A DNA stretch of 64,000 nucleotides from Aulostomus chinensis. Its lineage: Eukaryota; Chordata; Actinopteri; Syngnathiformes; Aulostomidae. The stretch lies in assembly GCA_037954235.1 (NCBI GenBank), contig JBBMOA010000021.1:8819501-8883500 (forward strand), written 5' to 3'. The position numbers and the translations under genes were made by a program. The notes under the pieces are model-generated. The model searched no databases. It was not told the DNA's origin and saw nothing but the letters and a program-made list of their open reading frames with translations. This document shows positions 38,196 through 50,900 of the stretch, piece by piece (within the stretch, counting starts at the first letter, position 1; every line of letters starts with the position of its first letter).

Positions 38196-40060
38196 GTACA
38201 GATCACCACTACTCATGTACTCTGGAGAAGAGGGTGGGATGGGTGTTCCAACAAATCATAGCCATGTGTTAGGATAAGCTGACAGTATGTTCCTGAACTG
38301 TTCTTTTTGATTCTGGCGAGGACACAATTTTCCTAAATGACATATAGATTTCCTTCTAGTTTCTTCCACCAAACAAACTAAAAGAAAATGACTTAATCGC
38401 TTTCTTTTTTGTGTCTCTCATGTTCTCTGAAACAGATGAAACAAGGAAAGAGACGGAGTGTTCCACTGCACTATAATTAGAATCAATCACCTTCTTTATG
38501 TATTTAATAGATAAACTAGAGGGTACTTATCGGAGAGCGCTTGCTTCCATCAACCCAAAGTAATAAAAAAAAAGTGTAAAGGAAATCATGTTTAGTGGAA
38601 ATCTGCCTCATAGCGTTTGTGTAATCCTGCTGGCAGTCAAATAAACAAACAAATAAACAGAGAAACAACACTGTTGTCTCTCTGTAGCTGCAGAATTAGT
38701 CATTGATTGTTTGCGTGTGATTTTGGTCATTTAATCTATTTCTTACGCTTGATTAGTGGCAATAAAATAGCTAAAATCAAAATGGAAATTATATAAGTAA
38801 GCTCCTAGTCTTTCTATTTGTTTTCTTTGATACGTGACTCAGCGAAGGGATAAATATATACACCTTTATCTTGCTCCTTTCATTCTCCCTCGTCTTGTTC
38901 CTCTTCCTCCTCCTCACTTTTCCACTGCAAAGCCAAGAATGAGGAACTAGCCAGTAGCAATGAGAAGCAGAGGGATTTACAGGCAGGCACTGAGACTGAA
39001 ATATAAAATCAAATCTGGGTTCAAAATAGTGAAGAAATATTGAGTGTAGGATGACGTGTACAGCAAATTGCTGTCAAATTTTATCACCTTGCTGGTATTG
39101 GTGGTAATAAATCAATCCATGGGTGACTTTTGGAGTTTCAGGAAATGTTCTGAATGAATGTAGCACGAAATGGAGAGAGTTGGGTTTCAGCCAAAGTTGA
39201 CATGCCACATATCTGTGATTATCAGCAATAAAAAATATTAAATTCATGCTGTTATGAAGCAATGTGAGTACGTAGTAAAAAGGCAACCCAAGATGACCTC
39301 AGCCAAACCCAGAGTAAAAAAAAAAATAGATAAATGTGATTTTTCGTGATGTTAATCAGATCTGCCCCAAAAGTAGTAGTTTTTTGCATATTCCTGCGAA
39401 ACAAACGCCACTGAAAACATGACCTCTTTGGCGGAATGAATAAATACACACCCAAGTGCTCCTGGCAGTTTAATCCATTTCTGTTGGGGCTGTACTCTAC
39501 TGACAAGTATGGATTTAGTCTTGGGGCGGTCCATTTGTTCTTTTCAGTCAAATCGTCATCCAATGCCTCGTGTGTATTTCGCCATTTGGCAGTACACTTG
39601 TGGAACCTTCATCTGTTCTCTGCATGCTTCTGTTTTGGGTCCTAACACTGAATATTAGCGAGTGAAATCAACGACATCATGAAGGACAGATGAACGCAGG
39701 AGAATCCATATTGAGACCCAGCTGACAGGGTCACAGATTACTTATCATGTCGTAAATTTAACAGGACCTTTAAAGCCCATGATGTACTCAAGTAAAAAGT
39801 TTTCCTATTCATGTGTTTATGCGTCACAAAATGTCATCTGATTGAAAATGGATCAAAAAAACAGATGGGACTAATTGGACTTGATCCTGCCATCTAAGCG
39901 ATCTGGCCAAGACACGATCGATGAGTCACTGAATGTGGCAAATATTACTCAAACAACTAATTATTTCCTGAAATCATATTCACAAAGATATGAGATGAAA
40001 GAAATACACCAAGTTTTTTTTCAGGGGGAGAAATAAATGCAACCCTCCCCAGTCAGACCG
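37501..40060. other. Intergenic, no gene recognised
   Basis: A (CA)n microsatellite lies at about 38,157-38,191. The remainder is unique AT-rich sequence; short frames lack domains and splice context. Confidence 0.5.
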
Positions 40061-40069
40061 ATAACCTTT

Positions 40070-40490
40070 TAAGTGAGCCGAGACCCGCAGTAACCGCTAG
40101 TTCGCTTAGCACAATGAATGGTAGCGAGTGGGAAGTGTTAGCACACATCCATCGAAAGTTATCATACACTTTTTTGCAAATCGGCAAGCAAAACCTTTGT
40201 CAACGACGAGAAAAGAAACTTTTGCTAATACTCACGGCTGACTTTGTAAGAGAGGATGAGGAGGATGACTTCTGGGTACATCTAAATCTTAAACCTTTTT
40301 ACGTGACAATTTTTGACTTACCGTAGGAATGCGAACAGTTTCCATCCACTACCATTCATTGCGCTAAGCTAACTAGCAGTCAGCCAGTATCTGATGAGAG
40401 AAAGATGTTGTGTTCTTGTCTGGCTCTGAGGAGGAAGGCAAATGAGTGCATTCCTCAAAAAAGTTAACTTTGTTCCTTTAAGTAAAGCAA
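40070..40490. mobile_element. Second palindromic MITE-like element
   Basis: A 29-bp segment at 40,096-40,124 and its inverse at 40,349-40,377 match at 27 of 29 positions (core CTACCATTCATTG / CAATGAATGGTAG). Weaker inverted similarity extends inward. The approximately 225-bp interior is non-coding. This arrangement fits a foldback/MITE element of a family different from copies A-D. Outer limits are estimated. Confidence 0.55.
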
Positions 40491-40859
40491 CATTTTCTCA
40501 ACACTGTCAAAGCATTACAGAAGTTCTTTTCCCTCAAAGGGTCTACATTACTTCAAGTGTGTGTGTACGTCAGTGTCACTAGTAGGAGAAGCATGAATCA
40601 CACACCACTGCTGAGTCACATACTAACACAAGACACACACTACGCCTGCCCTTTGTGTCACGATGCATGTATATCATCAATCCTGGACTAAAGTCATGAC
40701 TGCCAGACATGTGACATGTGACGTGCGTGTCACCCACATCCAACACGCTACACGAGCAGTGTCACGTTCACTCGGGTTCCTCTTGTGATGCAGTCTGTGG
40801 AAACAAGAGAGAAAACTGACTGCATTGGGGTTGAATGAGGTGAGAGAAGCCTTATGATG

Positions 40860-40897
40860 AGAGAATCTCTCTCTCTCTGTCTCTCTCTCGCTCTCAT
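40860..40897. repeat. (CT)n tract
   Basis: CTCT repeats with TG and G interruptions. Confidence 0.85.
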
Positions 40898-41007
40898 ACA
40901 TGATGAGACAGACGAGTCCTGCATATAAATTGACTCCACTGTCTGGAAACGTCTAGACAGTGCTGGCCTTATCTTCCTGAATTATCCAGTTCCCACTGCT
41001 GTAAATT

Positions 41008-41039
41008 CTGGGTTATTTTGTTGCACTGAAATAACCCAG
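41008..41039. repeat. Short perfect hairpin (CTGGGTTATTT)
   Basis: CTGGGTTATTT at 41,008-41,018 is followed after a 10-nt loop by its exact inverse AAATAACCCAG at 41,029-41,039. This may be a remnant of a foldback transposon terminus; a further AACCC-containing segment follows at about 41,075. Confidence 0.6.
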
Positions 41040-41544
41040 CTTGGCCTCAACTAACCCCTCCATAATGTTTCTATATAACCCAAAGGTGGGTACAACAATA
41101 CAGAGCAGTGTGTTTTTGTGGTCTTTACCGCCCCCTGCTGGATTATTTGAAGCCATACAATATAAAAGGCATCTGTTAACAAGACAGAAGGTGATCAAAC
41201 ACAGGAGCACACCGATGCATCGAGGAGTCATCAAGCACACAAATGTGAAGGTATTGGAGCCTGCAAGCCGCAGACCCTCCCTCCAAACAGCTGGCCAGCG
41301 TTAGCAAGTGTGTATTAAAAACACAGACGAGGCCAGTAAACTTCCCCTAATAACACCACACGGTTCTCAGTCAAAAGGCGGCGCATCGCATATTCCCTTT
41401 CATCTCTCCAGTGCCTCTGAGACAGAGACAGGAGTGGGTTTTGAAGGCGGGAAGGATGAGAGTTGTAGTGAGAGGAGGGGCAGAGGAGGGGGAGACAGCC
41501 AGGCTGAATCTCTCCAGTTTTTGCCCCCAGGGGTGTGTATATGT

Positions 41545-41549
41545 GTATG

Positions 41550-41589
<40 letters not shown>

Positions 41590-41592
41590 AGA
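41545..41592. repeat. (GT)n microsatellite followed by GAGAGAG
   Basis: About eighteen GT units with one GCGT interruption, then a GAGA patch. Confidence 0.95.
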
Positions 41593-41599
41593 GAGCGCT

Positions 41600-44270
41600 G
41601 CCTCCGCTGCTGCTGTTGCTCTCTCTTTGTCTGAGGACTGATTAACAGAAACCAAGACTAAAAGAGATAGAGAATATGAATTGTGCGCGCTGACAAAAGC
41701 ACACATTGTCTCAAACCTCTACAGCGTTTTACACGCGTGTGGAATACTAGGAAACCCACAGAGAAAGAGTGTAAAAATAGAAATATCACACTATTAGCAG
41801 AACAGTCCTGCATGACAAATGTTAATGCAAAAAAGTTTGAAAGCATCCGCAGAAAAATGAGAGCCAAGATTAAAATGACAATTTATGCAGGATGAATGAT
41901 AAATAATAATCGGAAGAAATGAATTTTGTTTCATCGAATGAAAGCTGCTAACTCGTGCTTTTACCATGTACTATTACTATCACTACAATAACATACTGAA
42001 GATTTCTACATTTCATCAGTGCTGAGGTGGCTATTAAGGTTTTTTCCCCCCTCTTTTAGTGGAGAGATAATTGTCATTTAAAGTCACAAGATGTTTTGAG
42101 GCTTCGTACTTCTTTCACAAATGTATTACTACTTGAGTTCAATCTTAAAAATAAGGGTTCTCAAAGCGTTCTACTTCAGATTGTTTGCGTCTGAAGTTTG
42201 GGAAGACAGGATTTTTTTTTTTTGCATATTTTTGTTTTATTTCCCCAACTACCATGGGCGAGCCGTGGGGGCCCTCTCACGGGGTAGTGTTTCTCTGTAC
42301 AGTAAAAAAAAAAAAAAAAAAAAAATTACACCACCAGATGGAATTATCATTGAAATTTTGCAGAGATTCAAGAGGAAAAGGCCGCTCTCCCCGTGCGTGC
42401 GCGTGCGCTGTGAGAGTGTGGCAGCCGCCAGACTAGCGAGACAAACTCAAGCACGCTGCAGTGGAATAATGTAATAATTCAGTTTCACTCATCATAGGAA
42501 GCGTTCAGCGCCAGGAGCATGTGGAGGAGGAGGAGGAGGTCGTCTGTTGGTGTCGTCAGCAAGGTCAAGAGGGACCAGAGATTCCTCATGTTCATATTTT
42601 AACCCCACCCCCACCACCAAACCTCCCACTCTCCCAGGTCACAAGAGCTTGGAATTCCTGCGGGGAGACGAACTTCCACACTTGCAGGCTGTCTAGGAGA
42701 ACGAGGAACTTCAGCCAGCTGAAATCTAATTTAAGCACGGAGATATTTGGGGAGAAACTGTGGAAGATAATACTTTAGTTTCACTGCTGCTTTTTAGAAT
42801 GAATGATGGGGTTTCCCATGGGCAGATCATTGCGTAAGGATGGGACTGAGCATGACTCTTCAGATCCTCCTATTTGTATTGTAAAGTAATCTAACAAAAC
42901 ACAAAAATGCAATGTGATTAAGAGGAGATTAGGAGTCCTTAATCCACTAGATATTCTGTCATTTATTAGTAAATATAAAACATCAGATTTGTTAAAACCC
43001 CTAAAATCTAAAACCATGAATTCTCCATCTTAGATGTTTACATCTACAAAAAACTATTAGGAATTTGGTTAGTACCTCAAAAGTAACTGGAAGTATTTGG
43101 CTTCGGGCAATACAATTGAAGCAGTAAAATATTACTTTTCCCCCCACAGTACTGCATCAATATTCCAGCCTCGAATACAGACTATAAATGATATAAATAT
43201 AAAGCATATTTTAGTCTACATTAGTTTCTAAGGTTTACAGAGGAATAAAGGAGGAACAGAGGGGATCTTCATATTTGGGAATGTTGCCGATTGTCATGAA
43301 TTAAAACTGAATCAAATCATCTATTTATCAGCTGATTTATCAATAATAGGGAAGATTACATGATAAGAGCAGCCAGGAAGTCACACAGCATGTTGAACTC
43401 TAAATGATGACAACATGCAACATTCCCAAATATATTAAAATAAAAGCATATCATGAGGTTCTTGCCAGCCTACATTTTTTTGCATGCATTGTTTGGAACG
43501 CGATCAAACGATTAACGCGAGGTTTGCTGCCCTCCACTCCTCTTTATTCCTCTGTAAACCTGAAAACCTCCGTTAATGAGTGTGCTCCCCTCAAAGCTGC
43601 ACAGAGCAACTCTCATTCATTAAGTTCAATGTTCTGTTTGATGTCCTTTGTCAATGTCTTACTATTTTCTCCTGGGATCAATAAAGGTAACCTCATTTAA
43701 TTTTAACGGATGGCCTGCTGCTGCTCAAAGATCAAGTAATTACATCTGAACTTTGCAGGTTTAATTCCACATCACATCCAACAAGTCTTCCCTGACAACT
43801 CACTTAGGAGCAAATTACAGGGGAATAAAATTATTGATGAAGGTACCAGAAGTGTAATGCGGTCATCAATCTGTACGTGCATCCATTTTTTTCCCCCCTT
43901 TACACATTCACTGGTAATGAGCGAGGCAACGGACTTTGCTCCCAGACGCTTCACATCACGTGCGAGTCTTGTGATGCTGCAGGAGAGCCGAGAGTCCCGG
44001 ACACCGACTGACACCTCTCAGGTAACCATTCAATTTAAAAAAAAATAAATACATCTTTTGCTAAAGGCAAAGTTTGCATTTCTCTCAACCTGCAGTACTG
44101 TTGAGACATCCTAATCTGTTCTACATTGCCTCATCTCATTTCTTCTACTCGATCCATTAGTGATGTTATAACTTGCCATTTTTGGGGGTTAGTAGAAAAA
44201 ATGTGACTAGTAGGTGAAATGCTGATCGGCTGTTAAAACAAATGCATCGTTGTGATCTCAAGCAATTCTT
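41600..44270. other. Intergenic, no gene recognised
   Basis: Poly-A at about 42,303-42,325 and (GGA)n at about 42,521-42,538. A frame at about 43,857-44,030 ends at a GTAACC donor-like site but has no acceptor or homology I recognise. The 5'UTR or promoter of the xirp gene may lie in the right part. Confidence 0.45.
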
Positions 44271-44284
44271 CGTCTGCTTCTTCT

Positions 44285-44750
44285 TCTTCAAAAAAGTAAA
44301 GTATTCACAAATAGGTGTCTTGAACTCACAAAACGGTTTTCTTCCCTCCTGCACTAAGAACAGCTATGTGTATTTAGCTTGTTGCTAATGGAGCGTAACG
44401 GCTAGCATGAGCAAAGCTGTCCAATAGAGGTTCAACTACAAACTCTAAAGCACATCTGTGGATTACCCAGCATACAGCTGGACAAAGACGTGGATTATAC
44501 TAGACGTTTTACTTGAGTTGGTGAAGAGACATTTTTGGAAAGGTTTGCTGTTGCCTCTGCGTTGTTAACCGTCAATCGCTCTAAGCGTCATGCTAAATAT
44601 ATGTTGCTGGCTTTTTCTGCATGAAGGGGTCACAATGAAGTGATGAAAGAGGGAAAATAAAACATATTTGTGAAACGATGACACCTATTTGTGAGTACTT
44701 GAAAAGGTAAAAATCCACTTTTTGGATTAAGTATCATTTTAAGAAGAAAG
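44285..44750. mobile_element. MITE-like palindromic element, copy C, next to xirp first coding exon
   Basis: The left end has AGTATTCACAAATAGGTGTC and CTTGAACTCACAAAACGG. The right end has the inverse, CACCTATTTGTGAGTACTTG then CCACTTTTTGGATTAAGT. The interior has TTAGCTTGTTGCTAATGG, ATTACCCAGCATACAGCTGG and TGGCTTTTTCTGCATGAAGG. It ends about 115 bp before the first xirp start codon, so it sits in the promoter, 5'UTR or an upstream intron of that gene. Confidence 0.62.
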
Positions 44751-44863
44751 ACCTGCTAGTACTCTAATAAAAGGTACTACGCCAGACTATGCTATTTATT
44801 ATCCCTCAGATATTCTGGGCAATTCTATTATTAACAAACTGTGCGGTGGTAAAGTGATTGGTC

Positions 44864-44985
44864 ATGGAGCGGAAGAGCAACCTGAGGCTTACCCAGTCAT
44901 TGAGGAGCGTCGCCTCGTCATGTGACTCCTCGGCAGAAACAGGGCTGCAGGATAAGAGAGCATCTGTGTCCCAGCTGGTTGCCAG
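44864..44985 (+). CDS. xirp1: xirp coding exon 1
   Basis: Encodes MERKSNLRLTQSLRSVASS, then a GLQDKRASVSQLVA segment, ending in a split codon at AG|GTGAAC. The LTQSLRS and KRASVSQLVA words match the N-terminal signature I know from LIM-containing Xirp proteins. Reading through the donor meets TGA at once, so the exon alone is only 40 codons. An ATG with G at -3 and +4 opens it; an untranslated exon may lie further upstream. Confidence 0.75.
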
Positions 44986-47900
44986 GTGAACCACACCTCA
45001 CTATCTTTACCACTCTTTTATGACTGCACTCATACATGGGTAGATGACTTTCATGTTCATGGCAGATATCAAACTGCAGTAGAAGCTTCTGTTCAAGCAA
45101 CATCAAGAGATAACGGTGACGCCAAGACAACGCCACATGAGGTGACTTTTGACCTTATAACGTGGAATCTTTATAACAGAAAGTTTTTAATTGCTGAGCC
45201 AAGTGTTTTGTACTGCTACTGTAGATAACAGCATCTCCTCCTCCCTCGAGTGGCCTGCTGCAAAATAAAGAGATTCATCCGGAGTCTCTTATGAGGGGAA
45301 AAGATGAATGGGAACGCGTTCGAGTCAAAACCAATTTGAGCCGCAGCAAGTCGATGGGGAGTCTTCAAAACAGCGCCGGGTCCATAGAGGCCCTGCGAGC
45401 TCTGTTTGAGTCAAAGGCTGCCACACAAAACAAGCCGAAGAGCCGTTTCAGAGCGGCAAACACCAAGGCAACAGATGTCATGCCGGTGATTAACGGAGTG
45501 ACTGAGGAAGTGAGGAGATCTACAGAGGAGAGCCACATTTCTGCTGATGCTAAAGATGATGGAGAAGAAGGGAGAGCATCTCGAGAGGTGAATAAAATCA
45601 TGAAAGCCTCATTAATGTGATACATTTGCAATCTAATATTTGTCTATCAGACCGACTCCAGAAATAGAAACAACACTTCATGTTGTCATAAACATAATAT
45701 ATTTTTAGCAGTGACAGTTTCAAGAGCGCTGTCTCCAGCAGGTGGTGAATCAAAGCCTGGTAGAGAGGAGGAGAACAGTTGGAGCGGTGGATTTTGATGA
45801 AATTGTAGCTTCTCAAGTTGGTGAGTGCAATTATTTTCCTTTCTTCAAGTGTAAAACAATCTACAATATTGTTTACCAACCTCAAGTGCTATAAAGCAAA
45901 GAAATGAGTGACAGGGTTTGCCCTTGTGGACTTAGAATTAGGGTCAAGCCATTATTTATTTGATAGCTAGTATGACAGCTTGGATAGAACATCCCTCCTC
46001 CAAGGAGACCTCAGCCAAACTCAACGTAAATATTTGAAGGAAAAAGAACTTTTTTGGTCTCTGTGTAAAATGGATCAGCCTCAAATTTCAATGGGGTCGT
46101 CTTTGGCTCGTGGTACCCTCCTCAACCAAGTTCGGTGAAATTCGGCTTCATAATTTTTATGTTAAAAGACAAGAAAAGGATAAAAACATGACCTATCTGG
46201 CAGAGGTATGAATGAGGACTTATCAATTGTTATTGTTTGCATTGTGCTTTGGCAAGCAGGAAGAACATGAATCCTTACACAACTTTAAAAAATAATCCAA
46301 AAAACAAAACAAAACAAAACAAGATGGCAGCTCCAATGGAAAAGGTTCCCTTGAAAGCGCCCCCCCCCCCCCCCCCCCCCCGTGAATCCTGTGACTCAGG
46401 CTAAGGCGGTGGGTGGCATGACTGACAGGAAGGAGATGAAATGGAGATGAATATCATGCCCAGTGACTTTGCATGAGGTGTGATTGACTCAAACTGGTGT
46501 GACACCGCGCAGGCTGGAAATAGCCGACATGCTAGGAGACCCGAATAAGTGTCAGAGGGTGAAAGGGTCAGCTGTCACGAAGGCAGAAGGGACTCAGAGA
46601 GAGCGGGAGTGAGCCAGACAGAGAGGGAGAGAGTTGGAGAGCAGCAGGAGCAGCAGGAGCAGACAAGGAAATTACAATAACGTGCAGATTCACAGAAAGT
46701 AAGACAACAGGCTAAAGCAGGATCTGTTCATTGGTGGTGAGTTCTCATTTGTATTTTGTTCATACTGCAACCAGGATGACAACGAGAGAATAATCTGGAT
46801 ATAGTGCTGGGTACAAATAATACTGCATGCATATTTTATGGCTTGTATATGCTATGAGAAGCTTTCCATCACTATAAATCCTCGAGTACAGTGACGTGGA
46901 TAATGGTATTTATAATCAGTACATAGTTTTGTCTGTAAATATTCACTTAAAATCTCTTGAGGTTGACCTAATTGTTAGAACCCACATTTACCAAGTTCCT
47001 GCTTCAAGTTTTTACTGATAAACATTTTCCAGAAGCCGTTGACTTACTGCTTTGATAAGAGTAAAGCTCTGTGTGTGTGTGTGTGTGTGTGTGTGTTTAC
47101 TTCTGCTTCTCCATGCTTAGTCAACTGTAGCCGCCGTGACAGGCCTTTCAATCAGTATGTGTGTCAGTGGAGTCAGGTATCTCTCCCTCACCATCATAAG
47201 GGTTATATTTATAACTCGACCACATGGCAGCTGCTCCACATCTACTTAGAAAATGAACATGTGATTGACACTCAGCATATACTGCAGATGTAGTTTATAT
47301 GTGTAATATATGCAATGTAGCTATGATGTAGTGGGGGAAAACAATGCCATTTTAAACTTGATGTGACTGCAGGTTCATAGCTAACAGCGACCAACATAGT
47401 CTAAGATGGTGGCCCTCCACTTAGGTAGAGCGTGTGTGTATTATATATATATATATATTTTTTTTTCATTCATCTCATAGTAGTAAAGAAATTTAAACTT
47501 GCCTGATATTGCAGTTTTAATAACTTCAGAGAACACCAAATACATGAAAACCGTCTGTGACGATAAGTTTGACTCTTGCGAGGCAGAAATTCCCTCCACA
47601 CTGTTGTATCTTAACCATAAATTAAACCTAATCAGCTGCTGTAAACGATGTCCCCTAAAAGTGTCTGGAGCCTCCTCTCCCTTCAAGGGGGCCCACCTCC
47701 CACTTTGAAGACATCTATGCTAAACGATGGGTATTAATGTTGCCTGGACTCTGAATCCCATGTGAAGAATCTGAAAGGCCCGTTTGTGTCTGATTTCTCT
47801 GCAGATGAAAAGCGGAGGTCGACTGCAGACTTCAGAGGAAGCTCCGTCATCCAAAATAAGGAGAAGCTTTGTGTCTCTGTCAAAGCAATATCTGCTCTCT

Positions 47901-50900
47901 ATCTGTCAAAGGCAGCACCTCAGGAACCAAAGAGCAGGCTTTTGAAACCGGTACATGTCTCTCTACTCATTAGGAGGAAAATTCTCAGTAAACAAGGCTC
48001 TGCTAAAGTCCTTTCATATGCTTCATTCATCCTTAATTAAATGTGTTGAATCGGTGACGCTATCTTACAAGCAGTATCTCTGAGATACTGTTTTATCTGT
48101 TTGTTTTTTGTATGCCTGTTTAAGCATCGCATTTGGAAGTAGACACTAAACACATTACTTTATTACTTTCAGAAAAATAAGCTGAATTGGGTTTTTTTTT
48201 CCTCAATTCTGCTGCAGAGAGAGAAAGACAAGCCAACTATAAACATAAACCTAGACTGTCGTTTTGATTCAAAAACAACCAGGGCCTGACCGATACCAGA
48301 CAGTTGAGGCCAATCCCATTATTTGACCGAGTATATCTGTCCAGTTTTAAAGCCAAACCATGCATGTACACGGTGACAACATATCCCCTTGTGTGCTGCG
48401 ACACACGGCAAAGAATTAGCATCAAATTATAACATGAGTCTACTTAATTAAAATCATTCTTACCTGAAATTATTCTTGTCTCCATTCAGGCCCAAGATCA
48501 GTCATCCGAATCTGGGAAAAGAGTCATCAAGGTAAGTTATTGCCTCACTAGTTTTGTGAGTGATGGTGTGGTTGGTGCATCTGTCTGATTCACTTCGGGC
48601 TTTGCATGGTGACAAAAATGAGAATAACATGCAAAATGTGTGCTTCCTGAGAGTTAACACGTTACCCTCGAAAGCATGGCATAGGTGCTGGATTCCACTG
48701 ACTTTGGGAACTGGTTTGTGTTGTATATCATTGTTGTTAATGATGCTGTCCCACAACGATGGCTGCTTTGGAGTTGAGCTTACAAACTGACACTACGCAT
48801 GCAGAAAGCCACCCACTCACGTACTGTAATGTATGCATCTCCTTCTTTAAAACACATTTGCCCTCTCTGGAGCATGGTTTTCACCGGATAATTCAAAAAT
48901 GATGAGAATGTTACTCTGTTCCTCCAAGATGGCCGAAGACGCCCAACAAAAGAAAGATGACCACCTTCCAGTCGCATCAGTCAGCCATCAGCTAGGATCA
49001 GGCAACAAGTCTGGGTCACTTCCCCAACAATTTGCATCATCCCCACCTCCCAAAGAAACGTTGTACCAACATAGACAGAAATGTGAGCTGAGAAGGCTCC
49101 TGAAGCACACACAACCAGAGCTAAAGATGTTGGATGAGGCTGTAGATGAGGAGTTTGCTGAGATTTTGAGTTCAGAGACGGAAGCGACAACTGCTGAAGC
49201 TGATTTTGAGGGAGAGGTCCTTTCAAGGCGCTTGATATTCGAGAACTGTTCCCTGAGTAATCCTGTGTCTCCTTACACACCCAAGATTCACACAGCAGGC
49301 AAAACAGTGGAAAGAAGCGCTGTCAGTAAAACATCAGCTGTATTTGAGCAGCCAGAGCCTCTTGTTTCAAGTTCTTCCAGTCCAGATTCTAACAGAGAAT
49401 GTGAGGAGGAGATGACAAGAATAGATGTCCAGGCAACCAGAAGGATTTTTGAAAGTAAGTCTGTCAACATATCTAGACCAAATCTAGATGACAAGGGTAA
49501 AGTTTCTATTTCTGGGGGTGAAACAGGGACCGTCCAGAAACAAATGCAGGAGCTTGAAATGTGTCACAAAGGCAATCTTCACAGCAAAGACGGAAGCAGC
49601 GACCTGACAGACCAGCCCCGTAACCAAGGGTCATGTGTTGTTGGCGTTGATCGCGGGTTTTGTGACAGGGATGAGGCTTCCACGATCTTTGAGGATGAGC
49701 CCACAAACCCAGATAGATTAGGGGAAATAGTCAATACGAGTGCAGCCCTGTTCCAAAACAACCCATTCATCGCAAAAAATATTGAAAGAGAGCAGGCTAA
49801 CACTCATACAACAAAAGCCGACATCCAAGCAGAGGACGGTGGGGATTGTCTGCCAGCTAACGTCAAAAACAGAGCCCATCTGTTTGAATCAATGCCATTT
49901 GACAAAATTAGACATCAGAACCAGGATGAAATTGAGACAATGGTGGAGAAAATCAAGGAATCACTGAATTCTCTTCATCATTTTAAGGCCATTCATTCAG
50001 ATGGCTCAATTATTGAGGTTACCGAGACAATGATAGCTAGAAAGGCAAAGTTCACATTAACCGAGAGTGGGCCCCAGATCAAATATGATGAAGTGGCTGA
50101 AGGCAGTTCTCAAAACTTCATCCTGCACTTGCTACCAAGGGGAAACCTAAAGCCTCAGATCACATACCTGAAGGAGGACAGTAAAGGTAACATTGAGACC
50201 TCAGTGGTGAACGTTCCTGTGCAGCAGCATCAATTCCCCACTGCCCACGACACTGAGTGTAAAACTGCCAATGTGGCTCAACTTATTGAGGATATTCTCA
50301 ATCAAGACAACTCTGTGAGAAAAGGAGTGATAATCCAGGAGGGAGTTGACAAGTTTACAGACGTCATTGTTTACTCCCTCTACAAGTACGCTGATGAGGA
50401 AGATGTGAGAAGATATAATCCTCAACAAAGATGTTCAGAGCACGATGAACCAGAGGCAGACAGAAGTTATAATACTGAGATGAAAAATGAAAGGCTCACA
50501 ATTGGGGCACCCATAAATTCCCCTTTAGGAACCTCTCCAGATCAAATCAGCAAAGAATCAATCAAAGTCAATGTGAAACTTTTTAGGAACTGTATTGAAA
50601 AAGGTGATCTGGAGTATCTGAAAACACTCCAGGCTGAGCCGACGGTTCAAGAGCAGGAACTTCCTGTGGAACAAGGACCAGATCTGACAGAGGAGGGTAC
50701 TTCTGAGTGGGTACCAGTGGATGTAAAGAAGCTGAAAAGTATGTTCTCTGGAGACGGAGTGCCAGCCCAACCTAAGCAATATTTCTATACAAATATCAGT
50801 AAAAATCTAGTTCAATCTACCACCCCCCAAGGTCAAAATACATCACCTGTGAGTGGTTGGTCCTCTACAGAGAGTTATGGGGTCCCTTCTTGTGGCCAAG

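Noticed and set aside
43857..44048. Possible coding exon (MSEATDFAPRRFTSRASL...) ending near GTAACC
   Set aside because: No convincing acceptor and no homology I recognise; not needed by the xirp model.
45291..45293. ATG at 45,291 as the xirp start
   Set aside because: The frame extends upstream to 45,251 and joins in phase to a recognisable N-terminal exon with a better-context ATG at 44,864. It remains possible as an alternative start.
48899..48928. Upstream Met (MMRMLLCSSK) as start of the large xirp protein
   Set aside because: These codons lie in the pyrimidine tract and acceptor of the exon; splicing and human XIRP1 both place the coding border at ATGGCC, 48,929.
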